From Asaia platycodi JCM 25414 (GTDB taxonomy: Bacteria; Pseudomonadota; Alphaproteobacteria; Acetobacterales; Acetobacteraceae): a stretch of 64,000 nt of DNA. The stretch lies in the NCBI RefSeq assembly GCF_000614545.1, contig NZ_BAKW01000019.1, forward strand, positions 1-64,000, written 5' to 3'. Shown piece by piece: positions 1 through 8,472 of the stretch (its first letter is position 1; every line of letters begins with the position of its first letter). The notes beneath the pieces are model-generated. The model made no database searches. It was not told the DNA's origin and saw only the letters and a list, made by a program, of their open reading frames with translations. A program made the position numbers and the translations under genes.

Positions 1-118
1 CTGGCCCACCGCCGCCGCCATGAAATCCGCCACCGCCGCCTCGTTGTGCATGGGCAGAGAGGGGCATCAGCAGAGGCAGGGCCAGAAGAGCGGCCCTCAA
101 TCTGTGTGATCCATGCAT
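1..118 (-). CDS. secreted protein, N-terminal part only (window edge)
   Basis: The minus strand opens with a clear Sec signal peptide: basic start (MHGSHRLR), hydrophobic core (AALLALPLLMPLS) and an AHA cleavage site, followed by a glycine-rich stretch (RGGGGGFHGGGGG) running off the window. The ATG at 118 is preferred because AGGGAAG lies about 10 bases upstream; an in-frame ATG at 139 is the alternative. A second minus-strand frame from about position 50 reads MHNEAAVADFMAAAVGQ, which looks like ordinary protein, so a missing base after the signal peptide is possible and the glycine run may be an artefact. The gene lies downstream of the DciA-like gene on the same strand. No family can be assigned. 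Confidence 0.5.
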   Translation of the reverse strand, partial: MHGSHRLRAALLALPLLMPLSAHAQRGGGGGFHGGGGGP

Positions 119-284
119 GGCTTCAGTCTTCCCTTCCATGGAGAGCGGTCAGATTCCACTCTCCCTATCCAGCATATCGTGTCGCGTGGGGGCGGAATAA
201 AGACGAAAGCGTAACTGCGCGATTTCGTTTCGTGACAAATGGTCGGCGCGCGCAAAATTCAGGGCGGGCAAAGGTTTTCTGGTG

Positions 285-914
285 TCAGCGCCTCGGTCTG
301 CGCCGTACATGCCCGCCCAGACGCGCCAGAACGGCTTGCAGCTCGCCCTCTTTCATGTCGGGTATGCTAACCGGCTGCGGCATGGGGCGCGCGGCCGGAG
401 TGACGGGACGCATGATCGAAGGGTCCTGCAGGATCCTGAGCCTCTTCACCAGAATGGAGCCGTCATCGAAACGCAGGTCGCGCCCGCTGCGCAGAGGCCC
501 GCAATGGGTGTTGATCCGTTCGATAAGCTGGGGAGCCAGATGTTGAAGCTCCAGCGCAACCGGGCCGGTACAGGCGATCGTCAGTGTGCCTGCGCTGACA
601 CGTCGCGGCTCTGTCTGCGATGCAAGGGCCGGGCCCACGATCTCGGCCCAGTCGAGAATCAGCCGGATGGCCGGTGCCGCTCGCTTGCTGAAGGCAGGTT
701 TCGTGATCTGAGGGAGTATCGATCCCAGAGCACGCCCAGTCATGGTGCGCCGCTCTTTGGGGCGTTCAGGGGCAGCCGGGAAGGGCGCCTCTTTTTTTAC
801 GCCCGATCTTGCTGCCGTCTTGTCGCCACCCTGACGTGATGCAGCCGCGGAGCGGGGCAATTTGTCGGTGGGGGGGCGTGTCTGGCCCTTGTCCGAAGGC
901 AAATCTCGCTTCAT
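285..914 (-). CDS. DciA-like DUF721 protein
   Basis: This 209-residue protein carries the DUF721 domain in its middle: a helix with DWAEIVGPALA, then the small beta part RVSAGTLTIACTGPVALELQHLAPQLIERIN. DUF721 proteins include DciA, the loader of the replicative helicase DnaB in most bacteria that lack DnaC. The first 57 residues are basic and of low complexity, so translation could also start at the internal Met58 (position 743). The start at 914 is only 9 bases from the divergent mutY start, so each gene's promoter and ribosome site must lie inside the other gene or within those few bases. A DUF721-mutY pair is common in Alphaproteobacteria. Family membership is clear; the helicase-loader role is inferred from family knowledge. 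Confidence 0.8.
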   Translation of the reverse strand: MKRDLPSDKGQTRPPTDKLPRSAAASRQGGDKTAARSGVKKEAPFPAAPERPKERRTMTGRALGSILPQITKPAFSKRAAPAIRLILDWAEIVGPALASQTEPRRVSAGTLTIACTGPVALELQHLAPQLIERINTHCGPLRSGRDLRFDDGSILVKRLRILQDPSIMRPVTPAARPMPQPVSIPDMKEGELQAVLARLGGHVRRRPRR

Positions 915-923
915 ATCGCCGGG

Positions 924-1985
924 GTGACTCCTTCAGCTTCCGCACTTCTCGACTGGTATGCCCATCAAAGGCGTGTTCTGCCCTGGCGCGCTCTGCCCGG
1001 CCAAGCCGCCGACCCCTATGCCGTGTGGCTGAGCGAGATCATGTTGCAGCAGACGACCGTGGTGACGGTTATGCCGTATTATGAGCGGTTTCTGAAGCGC
1101 TATCCCACCGTACAGAATCTCGCCGATGCGCCATTGCAGGACGTTCTCGCTTTGTGGGCAGGGCTTGGCTATTACAGCCGTGCGCGCAATCTCCATGCCT
1201 GCGCGCAGGCGGTGACGGCGCTAGGCGGTTTTCCTTCCGATGTGGCCGGGCTTCAGGCCCTGCCGGGCATCGGCGCCTATACGGCGCGCGCCGTGGCGGC
1301 AATCGCGTTTGGCGTGCCGGTCGTGCCGGTCGATGGCAATGTCGAGCGTATCACGTCGCGTCTGCATGCCGAAGACGCGCCTTTGCCCGGTGTGCGCCGC
1401 AAGCTGGATCATCTGGCCAGCCTGCTTAATGACGATCCGGCTGCGCGTGCGGCCCCGAGCGATTTTGCGCAGGCGCTGTTCGATCTGGGGGCCGGGCTCT
1501 GCACGCCCCGGCGCCCGTCATGCCTCATGTGTCCGTGGCGTAGCGTGTGCCGGGCCTTCGCCTCGGGAGCGCCCGAGCGTTTCCCGGTGCGTGCGCCGCG
1601 CAAGACGAAGCCTGAGCGACATGGCGTCGTTTTCCTGCTCAGAGATCGTGAGGGGGCCATCTGGTTGCGTCAGCGTCCTGAAAAAGGCTTGCTCGGCGGC
1701 ATGACGGAGCTGCCCGGTACCTTGTGGCTGGACGAGACCCAGGATCTGCACACGGCGCTGCAAGAGGCACCCATGGAAGCAGCGTGGAAAGAAGCTGGAC
1801 AGATACGTCATGTTTTCACACATTTCACGCTTAATCTAAGGGTTATGATAGCGCGGGTGCCTGATTTCGGCCCGCTGCACAACCAGACCGGCTTTGCCTG
1901 CCTGCCGGAGGCTCTTTCTCGTCAGGCGCTGCCCAGCGTGATGCAGAAATGCCTTGCAGCTGCAGGCGCGACCGACGCCGACTGA
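924..1985 (+). CDS. mutY: A/G-specific adenine DNA glycosylase MutY
   Basis: MutY removes adenine mispaired with 8-oxoguanine. The 353-residue protein has the helix-hairpin-helix (LPGIGAYTARAVAAIAF), the catalytic aspartate region (VDGNVERI) and the four-cysteine [4Fe-4S] loop CTPRRPSCLMCPWRSVC (spacing C-X6-C-X2-C-X5-C). The C-terminal third is the NUDIX-like domain that recognises 8-oxoG (WLRQRPEKGLLGGMTELPG). Translation is taken from GTG 924, since no in-frame ATG exists before the conserved core. It is transcribed divergently from the DciA-like gene, and a gene of unknown function follows 18 bases downstream. Confidence 0.95.
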   Translation: MTPSASALLDWYAHQRRVLPWRALPGQAADPYAVWLSEIMLQQTTVVTVMPYYERFLKRYPTVQNLADAPLQDVLALWAGLGYYSRARNLHACAQAVTALGGFPSDVAGLQALPGIGAYTARAVAAIAFGVPVVPVDGNVERITSRLHAEDAPLPGVRRKLDHLASLLNDDPAARAAPSDFAQALFDLGAGLCTPRRPSCLMCPWRSVCRAFASGAPERFPVRAPRKTKPERHGVVFLLRDREGAIWLRQRPEKGLLGGMTELPGTLWLDETQDLHTALQEAPMEAAWKEAGQIRHVFTHFTLNLRVMIARVPDFGPLHNQTGFACLPEALSRQALPSVMQKCLAAAGATDAD

Positions 1986-2003
1986 AGAAAGAGAGTTTCA
2001 AAC

Positions 2004-2606
2004 ATGCTTTATGCTTCCGCCCGTTTCTGGCTTCTCGATTTCTTCGGTCATGTTGTCGATCACGACCCGCTACGCGACTGCCTGTTTTCCATTACCCCGC
2101 CGCCGGGGCGCTATCCGGGGCTTTTCTTCTTTGCCGATAACGTTCTGCTTGCTGAATTTACCGTGACATTGCGCAAGGTCGTCTCCCTGCCAATGCCCAT
2201 ACCCCAGTTGTTGGCGACGCGACTGCCGAACGGCGTCGTTAGTTTGCGACGGATGGATGGCACCGGCCGATATCTGCGTAGTGTCGAAAATGAGGGAATC
2301 GATTTTCAGGCCATCCAGGCAAAGGACTGGGAGCATTTTTTCATCCTGTCCGAGCCGATGATGCATGCCTACGCCATTCTCAGTCAGGATTCGGTCAGTA
2401 CGATTACCAATGAGCAGGGCGAAGTTCAGGCTCCACTTCGCCTTGTTCAGGGCCATAATGGCCAGATTGGCGACAGCGTGTTTTCCCTCGCCACCAATCT
2501 TTCGGCACTCGAAGATGTCGCCAGTCTGGGGGCTGGTGCTGCCGCGACGCTGGTTCTCAGCACGCGTAGCGGCGACCGGGTGACATTTCAGGTCACCCGG
2601 TCATGA
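2004..2606 (+). CDS. conserved-looking protein of unknown function
   Basis: This 200-residue protein follows mutY by 18 bases and is probably co-transcribed with it. AAGAAAGAGAG stands about 10 bases before ATG 2004. There is no signal peptide. The sequence alternates hydrophobic and charged residues (SVFSLATNLSALEDVASLGAGAAATLVLSTRSGDRVTFQVTRS at the end), suggesting a mostly beta fold. Its last six bases overlap the end of the convergent photolyase gene. I do not recognise a family. Codon usage resembles the neighbours and the frame is open throughout, so the gene is probably real. Confidence 0.65.
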   Translation: MLYASARFWLLDFFGHVVDHDPLRDCLFSITPPPGRYPGLFFFADNVLLAEFTVTLRKVVSLPMPIPQLLATRLPNGVVSLRRMDGTGRYLRSVENEGIDFQAIQAKDWEHFFILSEPMMHAYAILSQDSVSTITNEQGEVQAPLRLVQGHNGQIGDSVFSLATNLSALEDVASLGAGAAATLVLSTRSGDRVTFQVTRS

Positions 2607-4055
2607 GCCTCGCGTCTTGCGATAGGCAGCCATGGCGCGATCGCGCCCCTCGCTGAGAGAAACGATCGGTCTGGGATAGGTCCTGCCGAGTCTGATGCCT
2701 GCTTTTTCAAGCACTTCGGGCGGCGCCTCCCAGGGGGCGGCGATGGCGTCATCAGGCAGTTTCGAGAGTTCCGGCACCCAGCGGCGGATATAATCGCCCT
2801 TGGGATCGAATTTGTCAGTCTGGCGTAGCGGGTTGAAGATGCGAAAAAAGGGCGAGGCGTCGATTCCTGTTCCGGCGACCCATTGCCAGTTGACCGCATT
2901 GGACGCCGGGTCGGCATCGATCAGCGTATCCCAGAACCAGCTTTCCCCTTCGCGCCAATCGATCAGCAGATGCTTGGCCAGAAACGAGGCCACGATCATG
3001 CGTGCCCGGTTATGCATCCAGCCTGTTTCCCAGAGCTGACGCATCCCGGCATCCACGACGGGAATGCCCGTCTGCCCCCTTTGCCAGGCGGCGAGGTCTT
3101 TCTTGCTGTGTCGCCAGCCGAGCGAATCGAACTGCGATTTGAGATTTCTGTCGGGCAGATGCGGGTTATGAAAGAGTGTGTACCACGAGAAATCGCGCCA
3201 GCCGAGTTCCGAGAGGTAGATCTCCCGGTCTTCCTTGGCGCCCTTATCGGCGCAGATATGCCAGACTTGCCGTGGCGAGAGCACACCCAGACGCAGATAG
3301 GGTGAAAGCCGTGAGCTTTCTTCCGCAGCCATATCGTTGCGGCCCGTTTCGTAGCGGTCGAGAGCGCCGGAGGCGAAATCATGGGCGATCTCCTGAGCGG
3401 CGTCTTCGCCGAACTCCCAGTATTCAGCCATCTTGCTGGCCCAGTCGGGCTTGTGCGGTAGCAGGGCCTTGCCGATATCGGCCGGTGAGATCGTCTTGCT
3501 ATGCGCTTCCAGAATCTCGTCCCATGTTTTGAAGGCGCCTTTTTTCGGTGCCGGGAGTGGCTCCGGCGGAGCGCCGAGGGCTTTGAAGCCTTTCCACCAG
3601 GCGGTGAAAATCTTGTAAGGCGTGCCGGTTTTGGTGGCGACCGTCTCGGGCGCCCGCAGCACCGTGCCGTGCAGACGGATCATCTCGCGCTTTGAGTCGT
3701 TCAACGTTCTGGCGATGGCGTCGTCCTGCTCGAGCTCCGCTTTCTGATAGCGTTGGTGGCAATAGAGCTTCCGAGCACCACTCTTCTCCATCAACTGTGG
3801 AATAAGTTTGCAGGGGTCTCCTTCCAGAACGAGGCAAGTGCCGCCACGGTCCTCCACGCTCTTCGTGAAAGCGGCGAGTGTCTCGTGCAGAAACCATTTC
3901 AGCGCGCCGCCAAACGGGCGCGTCGCCCCTGATGTGTCGATGATGTAGACGCACAGACATGTCCCTCCCGCATCAAGGGCCGCATTCAGGGCTGGGTGAT
4001 CGGCTAGGCGGAGATCGTCCCTGAACCAGAGAAGGGCAGGCGGTGTACTGGTCAT
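2601..4055 (-). CDS. phrB: deoxyribodipyrimidine photo-lyase
   Basis: The enzyme splits UV-induced cyclobutane pyrimidine dimers using light and FADH. The 484-residue protein has the N-terminal Rossmann-like antenna domain (PALLWFRDDLRLADHPAL) and the C-terminal FAD domain with the signature blocks GIPVVDAGMRQLWETGWMHNR, DPASNAVNWQWVAGTGID and FNPLRQTDKFDPKGDYIRRW. The last block and its tryptophans are typical of class I CPD photolyases of Proteobacteria. Length is normal (470-490). The gene is complete and unbroken, and its 3' end overlaps the convergent unknown gene by six bases. Confidence 0.95.
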   Translation of the reverse strand: MTSTPPALLWFRDDLRLADHPALNAALDAGGTCLCVYIIDTSGATRPFGGALKWFLHETLAAFTKSVEDRGGTCLVLEGDPCKLIPQLMEKSGARKLYCHQRYQKAELEQDDAIARTLNDSKREMIRLHGTVLRAPETVATKTGTPYKIFTAWWKGFKALGAPPEPLPAPKKGAFKTWDEILEAHSKTISPADIGKALLPHKPDWASKMAEYWEFGEDAAQEIAHDFASGALDRYETGRNDMAAEESSRLSPYLRLGVLSPRQVWHICADKGAKEDREIYLSELGWRDFSWYTLFHNPHLPDRNLKSQFDSLGWRHSKKDLAAWQRGQTGIPVVDAGMRQLWETGWMHNRARMIVASFLAKHLLIDWREGESWFWDTLIDADPASNAVNWQWVAGTGIDASPFFRIFNPLRQTDKFDPKGDYIRRWVPELSKLPDDAIAAPWEAPPEVLEKAGIRLGRTYPRPIVSLSEGRDRAMAAYRKTRGS

Positions 4056-4284
4056 GAGAATCCTGACATGGCGAACGGCGGATGAAGAGGAAGATGCAGG
4101 AAAAGCGCAGCAAACCGACCCCGGTTCGCTACGAAAAACACGGTGCGTTACTCTGCGCGGTCAGGCGTGACCGGCTGCCGGCAAGTCAGCGCCTGAAAAA
4201 GTGAAGATCTCTTTTGTAACGCAGAGAACCGTCTCTTGATCCGGGCGTTGAATGGCCCCAAACATTTTATTAGGGAAATGTTCC

Positions 4285-4479
4285 ATGACCACGGTTTCCT
4301 TCCTCCGCACTGGCGCTCTTGCTGTTATGCTGGCGCTTCCGGCTCTCGGTCTTACCGCCTGCAACACGCTCGATGGCGCCGGTCGCGATGTCAGCTCTGT
4401 CGGTCATGACGTGAGCCGTGGCGCCAATGCGACCCAGGGCGCAATCCATAACTCGGTTCCGCAGGCGGCAACGCACTGA
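4285..4479 (+). CDS. entericidin-like small lipoprotein
   Basis: A 64-residue lipoprotein: basic start, hydrophobic segment and lipobox LTAC, followed by NTLDGAGRDVSSVGHDVSRGA. The repeated GxDVSxxG pattern is typical of the entericidin A/B family, small cell-envelope lipoproteins first described as an antidote/toxin pair in E. coli. Only one copy is present, so no pair can be claimed. AGGGAAA lies about 8 bases before ATG 4285, which decides this start over an upstream in-frame codon. A strong terminator follows directly, so the gene appears monocistronic. Confidence 0.85.
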   Translation: MTTVSFLRTGALAVMLALPALGLTACNTLDGAGRDVSSVGHDVSRGANATQGAIHNSVPQAATH

Positions 4480-4507
4480 CCGATCCGGTCCTGTACCGGG
4501 TTGCAAG

Positions 4508-4539
4508 AAAAGGGTGGGGCCAGGCTCCGCCCTTTTTTT
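4508..4539 (+). terminator. Rho-independent terminator after the entericidin gene
   Basis: AAAGGGTGGGGC pairs with GCTCCGCCCTTT across a three-base loop and runs into seven T residues. It separates the lipoprotein gene from the riboflavin operon leader. Confidence 0.85.
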
Positions 4540-4669
4540 ATTGTGCTCTCCGGTCGCTCGCCACGCGTTCGGCCGAGGCGCCGCGCGCTCAGGGGCCTGC
4601 TCTTGCAAATTGACCGCAAGACAGCACATAGTAAGCCCCCGGTCATGAAGGCCGGTTTTATAATTGACG

Positions 4670-4812
4670 TTCTCGGGGCGGGGTGAAACTCCCCACCGGC
4701 GGTAGGTGCTTGGCACGAGCCCGCGAGCGCTTTCGGCTTCAGGGCTGAAAGGTCTAGCAGATCCGGTCAGAATCCGGAGCCGACGGTCATAGTCCGGATG
4801 GAAGAGAACAGA
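4670..4812 (+). promoter_or_regulatory. FMN riboswitch (RFN element)
   Basis: The conserved blocks occur in order: GGGGCGGGGTGAAACTCCCC, ACCGGCGGTA, AGCCCGCGAGCGC, GGTCTAGCAGATCCGGTCAG, AATCCGGAGCCGACGGTCATA and GTCCGGATGGAAGAG. Together they form the six-stem FMN aptamer. It sits directly upstream of the riboflavin genes, so FMN should repress the operon. No strong terminator with a T run separates the aptamer from ribD, which favours control of translation initiation. Confidence 0.97.
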
Positions 4813-4901
4813 ATACGCTCTCACCATGGTTCGCCATGGCGAGACCGAAGGATGTTCGTGCCTGGGGACCGTCCTGATGGGATGGGACCGTATCGCTGTG
4901 T

Positions 4902-4945
4902 CGGGAGTTTTCTCCTTCAGACCTGACCGAGAGAAGGGGGCTTTG
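4902..4945 (+). promoter_or_regulatory. possible ribosome-site sequestering switch for ribD
   Basis: GAAGGGG (4933-4939), part of the purine-rich ribosome site just before TTG 4943, can pair with CTCCTTC (4912-4918), with one G-U pair. The same CTCC (4912-4915) can instead pair with GGAG (4904-4907) across TTTT. The two hairpins exclude each other, as expected for an expression platform that hides or frees the ribosome site depending on FMN. The pairing was found by eye; no folding was calculated. Confidence 0.45.
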
Positions 4946-5976
4946 ACAGAGTCCGTTCTCGACGCCGTCCGTCTGGGTTTCGAAGCGGCTCTTGCAGAAG
5001 CCTCGCGCTATCTTGGCGCCACCTCTCCCAATCCTGCGGTTGGATGCACTCTGCTTGACCGCGACGGGGCGATTCTTGTCGCCGAGGCGCATCACCGGAC
5101 AGGAACACGCCATGCCGAGGCGCTGGCGCTGCACAGGGCGCGCGAGCTGGGTGTCATTGAGCGGGTGTCGACCGCGCTCGTGACGCTTGAACCCTGCAAT
5201 CATGTCGGTCGTACTCCCCCCTGTAGCGAGGCTCTGCGAGACAGCCCGGTCAGCACGGTCTGGGTCGGCATGCGCGATCCGAATCCCGTCGCTGGTGGTG
5301 GCATTGCCAGGCTGCGTCAGATGCCGGAGGGCCGCGAGGTCCATCTCCTTGAGGATCATCCCGCTCTGGTGGAGACGCATCGGGCCTGCCAGGCGCTGAT
5401 TGCGCCTTTTGCAACGCGCATTCTGAAACAGCGCCCCTGGATTACGGTCAAACAGGCCTGCGATGCGACAGGTCGATGATCCCCCCCGAGGGCAAGACAA
5501 CCTTCACGAGCCAGAATTCGCTTGAAATCGCTCATCGCCTCAGGCGCGCCAGCGATGCGATCATAACAGGCATCGGCACGGTAATGGCCGATCGCCCGCG
5601 TTTTACCATTCGTCATGTGCCCGATCATGAAGACAGGGCGCCGCGTCTGGTGGTCGTCTGCGACCGTCAGAACCGCCTGCCGGATTCGTGGCGCGAGACG
5701 ATGATCGGCAGCGGATACAAGGTGATTGTCTCCCGCGACCTCGTCGAAATACCGGCTCTGCTTGGCGATCATGGCGTGAACTGGGCCATGGTCGAGGCGG
5801 GACCGGCGCTTCTGGGCGAAATCGAGACGCTCGGCCTGTGGGATGACTGGCTGACCATACAGGTCTCGCCTGACGGTCCTGACCGATGTTCGGTGCGCTC
5901 CCACGGACCTTCTCCCTTGCGTTTCATACTTGATGAAGGGGCGCAGCCCCTTCCTGCTGACAAGGCTGCATTCTGA
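4943..5976 (+). CDS. ribD: riboflavin biosynthesis protein RibD (deaminase-reductase), frame break at about 5475
   Basis: RibD carries out the deamination and reduction steps after GTP ring opening. The deaminase part shows TSPNPAVGC, the HAEA zinc/proton-shuttle motif and the zinc cysteines of PCNHVGRTPPC. The reductase part follows (SLEIAHRLRRASDAIITGIGTVMADRP). The frame stops at TGA 5477-5479 after KQACDATGR and resumes at the overlapping ATG 5476 as MIPPEGKTTFTSQNS. The two halves join without loss if one base is missing, giving about 344 residues, normal for RibD. Natural splitting with ATGA coupling is the alternative. TTG 4943 is preferred as start because GAGAAGGGGG precedes it and homology begins there; an ATG at 4826 adds 39 unrelated residues. 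Confidence 0.85.
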
Positions 5977-6587
5977 TGTTTTCAGGCATTATCGAGCATA
6001 TCGGCCGTATCAAAACTGTAGAGCCACGCGACCAGGCCATTCTGCTTCGGGTTGAAACAGGTCTCGCGGACATGGATCTGGGTGAGAGCATCGCCGTTAA
6101 CGGGGTCTGTCTGACGGTCGCCGCCTATGATTCCTCCGGGCTTGCCGATTTTTTCGTCAGCGCCGAAACCCTGTCGCGCACGGCGTTGGGGCGGTTGAAA
6201 GAGGCGTCACGGGTCAATCTCGAACGGGCCAGTACCCCAGCCACCCGCTTGTCGGGGCATATCGTGCAGGGTCATGTCGATGGTCTGGCCGAATTTGTGG
6301 CGGTACGCCCTGTCGGTGAATCGCATCACATCACCTTTCGCCTGCCCGCTTCGCTGCGCGGTTATGTTGTCGAGAAAGGCTCGATCGCGCTCGATGGTGT
6401 CAGCCTGACGGTCAATGACGTGAGTGACGTGGCCGATGATGCCTTTACCATTGCGCTGATGATCATCCCCCATACCTGGGACCATACAGGTCTCTCGGAG
6501 CTTACGCCGGGGGCGAGCGCCAATCTCGAGGTCGATGTTCTGGCCAAATATGTCGAGAGCCTGCTGAAATACGGGGTGCGCTCATGA
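5976..6587 (+). CDS. ribE: riboflavin synthase alpha chain
   Basis: The enzyme dismutates two molecules of 6,7-dimethyl-8-ribityllumazine to riboflavin. The 203-residue protein shows the two homologous barrels, each opening with its characteristic block: MFSGIIEHIGRI with ESIAVNGVCLTV, and HIVQGHVDGLAEF with GSIALDGVSLTV. The start overlaps the ribD stop by one base (TGATG), so the two genes are translationally coupled. The gene is complete and unbroken. Confidence 0.96.
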   Translation: MFSGIIEHIGRIKTVEPRDQAILLRVETGLADMDLGESIAVNGVCLTVAAYDSSGLADFFVSAETLSRTALGRLKEASRVNLERASTPATRLSGHIVQGHVDGLAEFVAVRPVGESHHITFRLPASLRGYVVEKGSIALDGVSLTVNDVSDVADDAFTIALMIIPHTWDHTGLSELTPGASANLEVDVLAKYVESLLKYGVRS

Positions 6588-7873
6588 ACATGACGCCTTC
6601 CTATCCGCTTGCACGCGCCATCACGGCGTTTCGCGAGGGGCGCATGGTGATGATGGTCGATGATGAAGGGCGCGAAAACGAGGGTGACCTGGTAATTGCC
6701 GCGCAATTCGCAACGCCAGACGCCGTCAATTTCATGGCGACCCATGCGCGCGGACTGATCTGCCTGCCGCTTGAAGCCGAGCAGATCGACCGCCTCGACC
6801 TGCCCATGATGCCACGACGCGGTCATGATCCACGTGGAACAGCCTTCACTGTTTCCATTGAGGCCACGACAGGCATCACGACCGGTATTTCTGCAGCAGA
6901 CCGCGCACGAACGATCCAGCTTGCGGGCCATCCCGAGGCCCGGCCGGAGGATATCAGCACGCCGGGTCATATCTTTCCGCTGCGCGCCCACCCTGAAGGC
7001 ACGATCGCTCGTGACGGCCATACTGAGGGCGCGATCGACCTTGCCCGTCTTGCCGGGCTGCACCCGGCGGCGGTGATCTGTGAAGTCATGAGCGATGATG
7101 GCACCATGGCGCGCCTGCCCGAGTTGCAGGCATTTGCGTCACGCCACGATATACCGGTCATCAGCATCGAAGAGATTGCTGCCTGGTGCCGCGTGCAGGG
7201 GCGCGATGCCCTGAGCGAGATCGTGCTGCCCGCGCCTGTGCCGCCTGCGGTCGAGCGCATTGCCGAGGCCGCGCTGCCGAGCGTCTATGGGGGGCATGAC
7301 CTGCGTATCCAGGCCTTCCGGGCGCCGGATGGCATCGAGCATGTGGCTCTGGTCAAGGGCGATCTGACGAAGGGCGTGCCACTGGTGCGTCTGCATTCCG
7401 AATGCGTGACCGGCGATGCACTGGGGTCGCTGCGCTGCGATTGCGGCCCTCAGCTGCGCGAGGCGCTGGAACGTATCGCAGCAGCGCCTTCGGGAGCGCT
7501 GGTCTATCTGCGCGGTCATGAGGGCAGGGGCATCGGCCTTGGCAACAAGATCAGGGCTTACGCATTGCAGGACGAGGGCAAGGATACGCTCGAAGCCAAT
7601 CTCGAACTCGGCCTGCCGGGCGATGCACGCGACTGGGTGACGGGGGCCGCCATTCTGGAGCTGCTCGGGATCCATACCCTGACCCTGCTGACCAACAACC
7701 CGAGCAAGGTATCGGGCCTTGAGGCTGCCGGGCTGAAAGTGGTCAGCCAGGAGCGTCTCGAAGCCGGATACAACCCGTTCAACCGCGCCTATCTTCATGC
7801 CAAACGCACCCGGATGGGGCATCAGCTCAGCGATGTCTGGCCGGAACTCGTCGAGACCATGGTTCAGAAATAA
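6584..7873 (+). CDS. ribBA: bifunctional DHBP synthase / GTP cyclohydrolase II
   Basis: This 429-residue protein supplies both riboflavin precursors. The N-terminal half is 3,4-dihydroxy-2-butanone 4-phosphate synthase ([38 protein letters not shown]). The C-terminal half is GTP cyclohydrolase II with the zinc cysteines in [18 protein letters not shown] and the [10 protein letters not shown] nucleotide motif. In some Alphaproteobacteria the second half is degenerate; here the zinc ligands and the arginine loop are intact, so both activities are expected. It overlaps ribE by four bases (ATGA). Confidence 0.95.
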   Translation: MNMTPSYPLARAITAFREGRMVMMVDDEGRENEGDLVIAAQFATPDAVNFMATHARGLICLPLEAEQIDRLDLPMMPRRGHDPRGTAFTVSIEATTGITTGISAADRARTIQLAGHPEARPEDISTPGHIFPLRAHPEGTIARDGHTEGAIDLARLAGLHPAAVICEVMSDDGTMARLPELQAFASRHDIPVISIEEIAAWCRVQGRDALSEIVLPAPVPPAVERIAEAALPSVYGGHDLRIQAFRAPDGIEHVALVKGDLTKGVPLVRLHSECVTGDALGSLRCDCGPQLREALERIAAAPSGALVYLRGHEGRGIGLGNKIRAYALQDEGKDTLEANLELGLPGDARDWVTGAAILELLGIHTLTLLTNNPSKVSGLEAAGLKVVSQERLEAGYNPFNRAYLHAKRTRMGHQLSDVWPELVETMVQK

Positions 7874-7883
7874 GGATTATCCC

Positions 7884-8357
7884 ATGAGCAAGTCCATTCC
7901 CGTCGCCCCCGATCTCACCCTGGTGCCGACACCCAAGCTCGCTTTGCTGGTCAGCCGCTTCAACACCGATGTCACGCATGGTCTGCGCGACGGTGCGCTT
8001 GAGTGGCTTGAGGAACATGGCATTCGCGATGTCGATGTGTTCGACGCGCCCGGCGCCTTCGAACTGCCGCTCATGGCGCAGGCTCTGGCCAAGACTGGCA
8101 CCTATGAGGGCGTGATCTGCCTCGGCTGCGTCATCAAGGGCGATACGGCGCATTTCGAATTCATCAGCCTCGGCGCGACGATCGGCATCATGCAGGCGCA
8201 GCTCGCTACCGAGACACCCATCTCGTTTGGCGTGCTCACGACCTATACCGATGAGCAGGCTCAGGCCCGCTCGCGCAAGGATGCGCACAACAAGGGGCGT
8301 GAGGCTTCTGCTGCCTGTGTCGAGACACTCGCCTTTCTGCGCAACACACGCGACTGA
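7884..8357 (+). CDS. ribH: 6,7-dimethyl-8-ribityllumazine synthase
   Basis: The enzyme condenses the RibA-branch pyrimidine with DHBP to lumazine, the substrate of RibE. The 157-residue protein has LLVSRFNTDVTHGLRDGA, the core PGAFELPLMAQAL and CLGCVIKGDTAHFEFIS with the catalytic histidine. AAGGAT lies nine bases before ATG 7884, ten bases after ribBA, so it is the last gene of the riboswitch-controlled operon. The nusB gene that often follows ribH is absent; hpnN follows instead. Confidence 0.95.
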   Translation: MSKSIPVAPDLTLVPTPKLALLVSRFNTDVTHGLRDGALEWLEEHGIRDVDVFDAPGAFELPLMAQALAKTGTYEGVICLGCVIKGDTAHFEFISLGATIGIMQAQLATETPISFGVLTTYTDEQAQARSRKDAHNKGREASAACVETLAFLRNTRD

Positions 8358-8472
8358 CCGAAGCGTTACAAGTGTGTGACGCATGAAGTTTCCCAATCGG
8401 GAGACAATGCTCTAAACCTGCCCGAACCGTGACGCCTTGGCGTCTCACCGTGGCAGGGTTCATCGCACACCA

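Noticed and set aside
4826-4942. ATG 4826 as the start of ribD
   Set aside because: The 39 extra residues do not resemble RibD, the segment overlaps the proposed expression platform, and TTG 4943 has a better-placed ribosome site.
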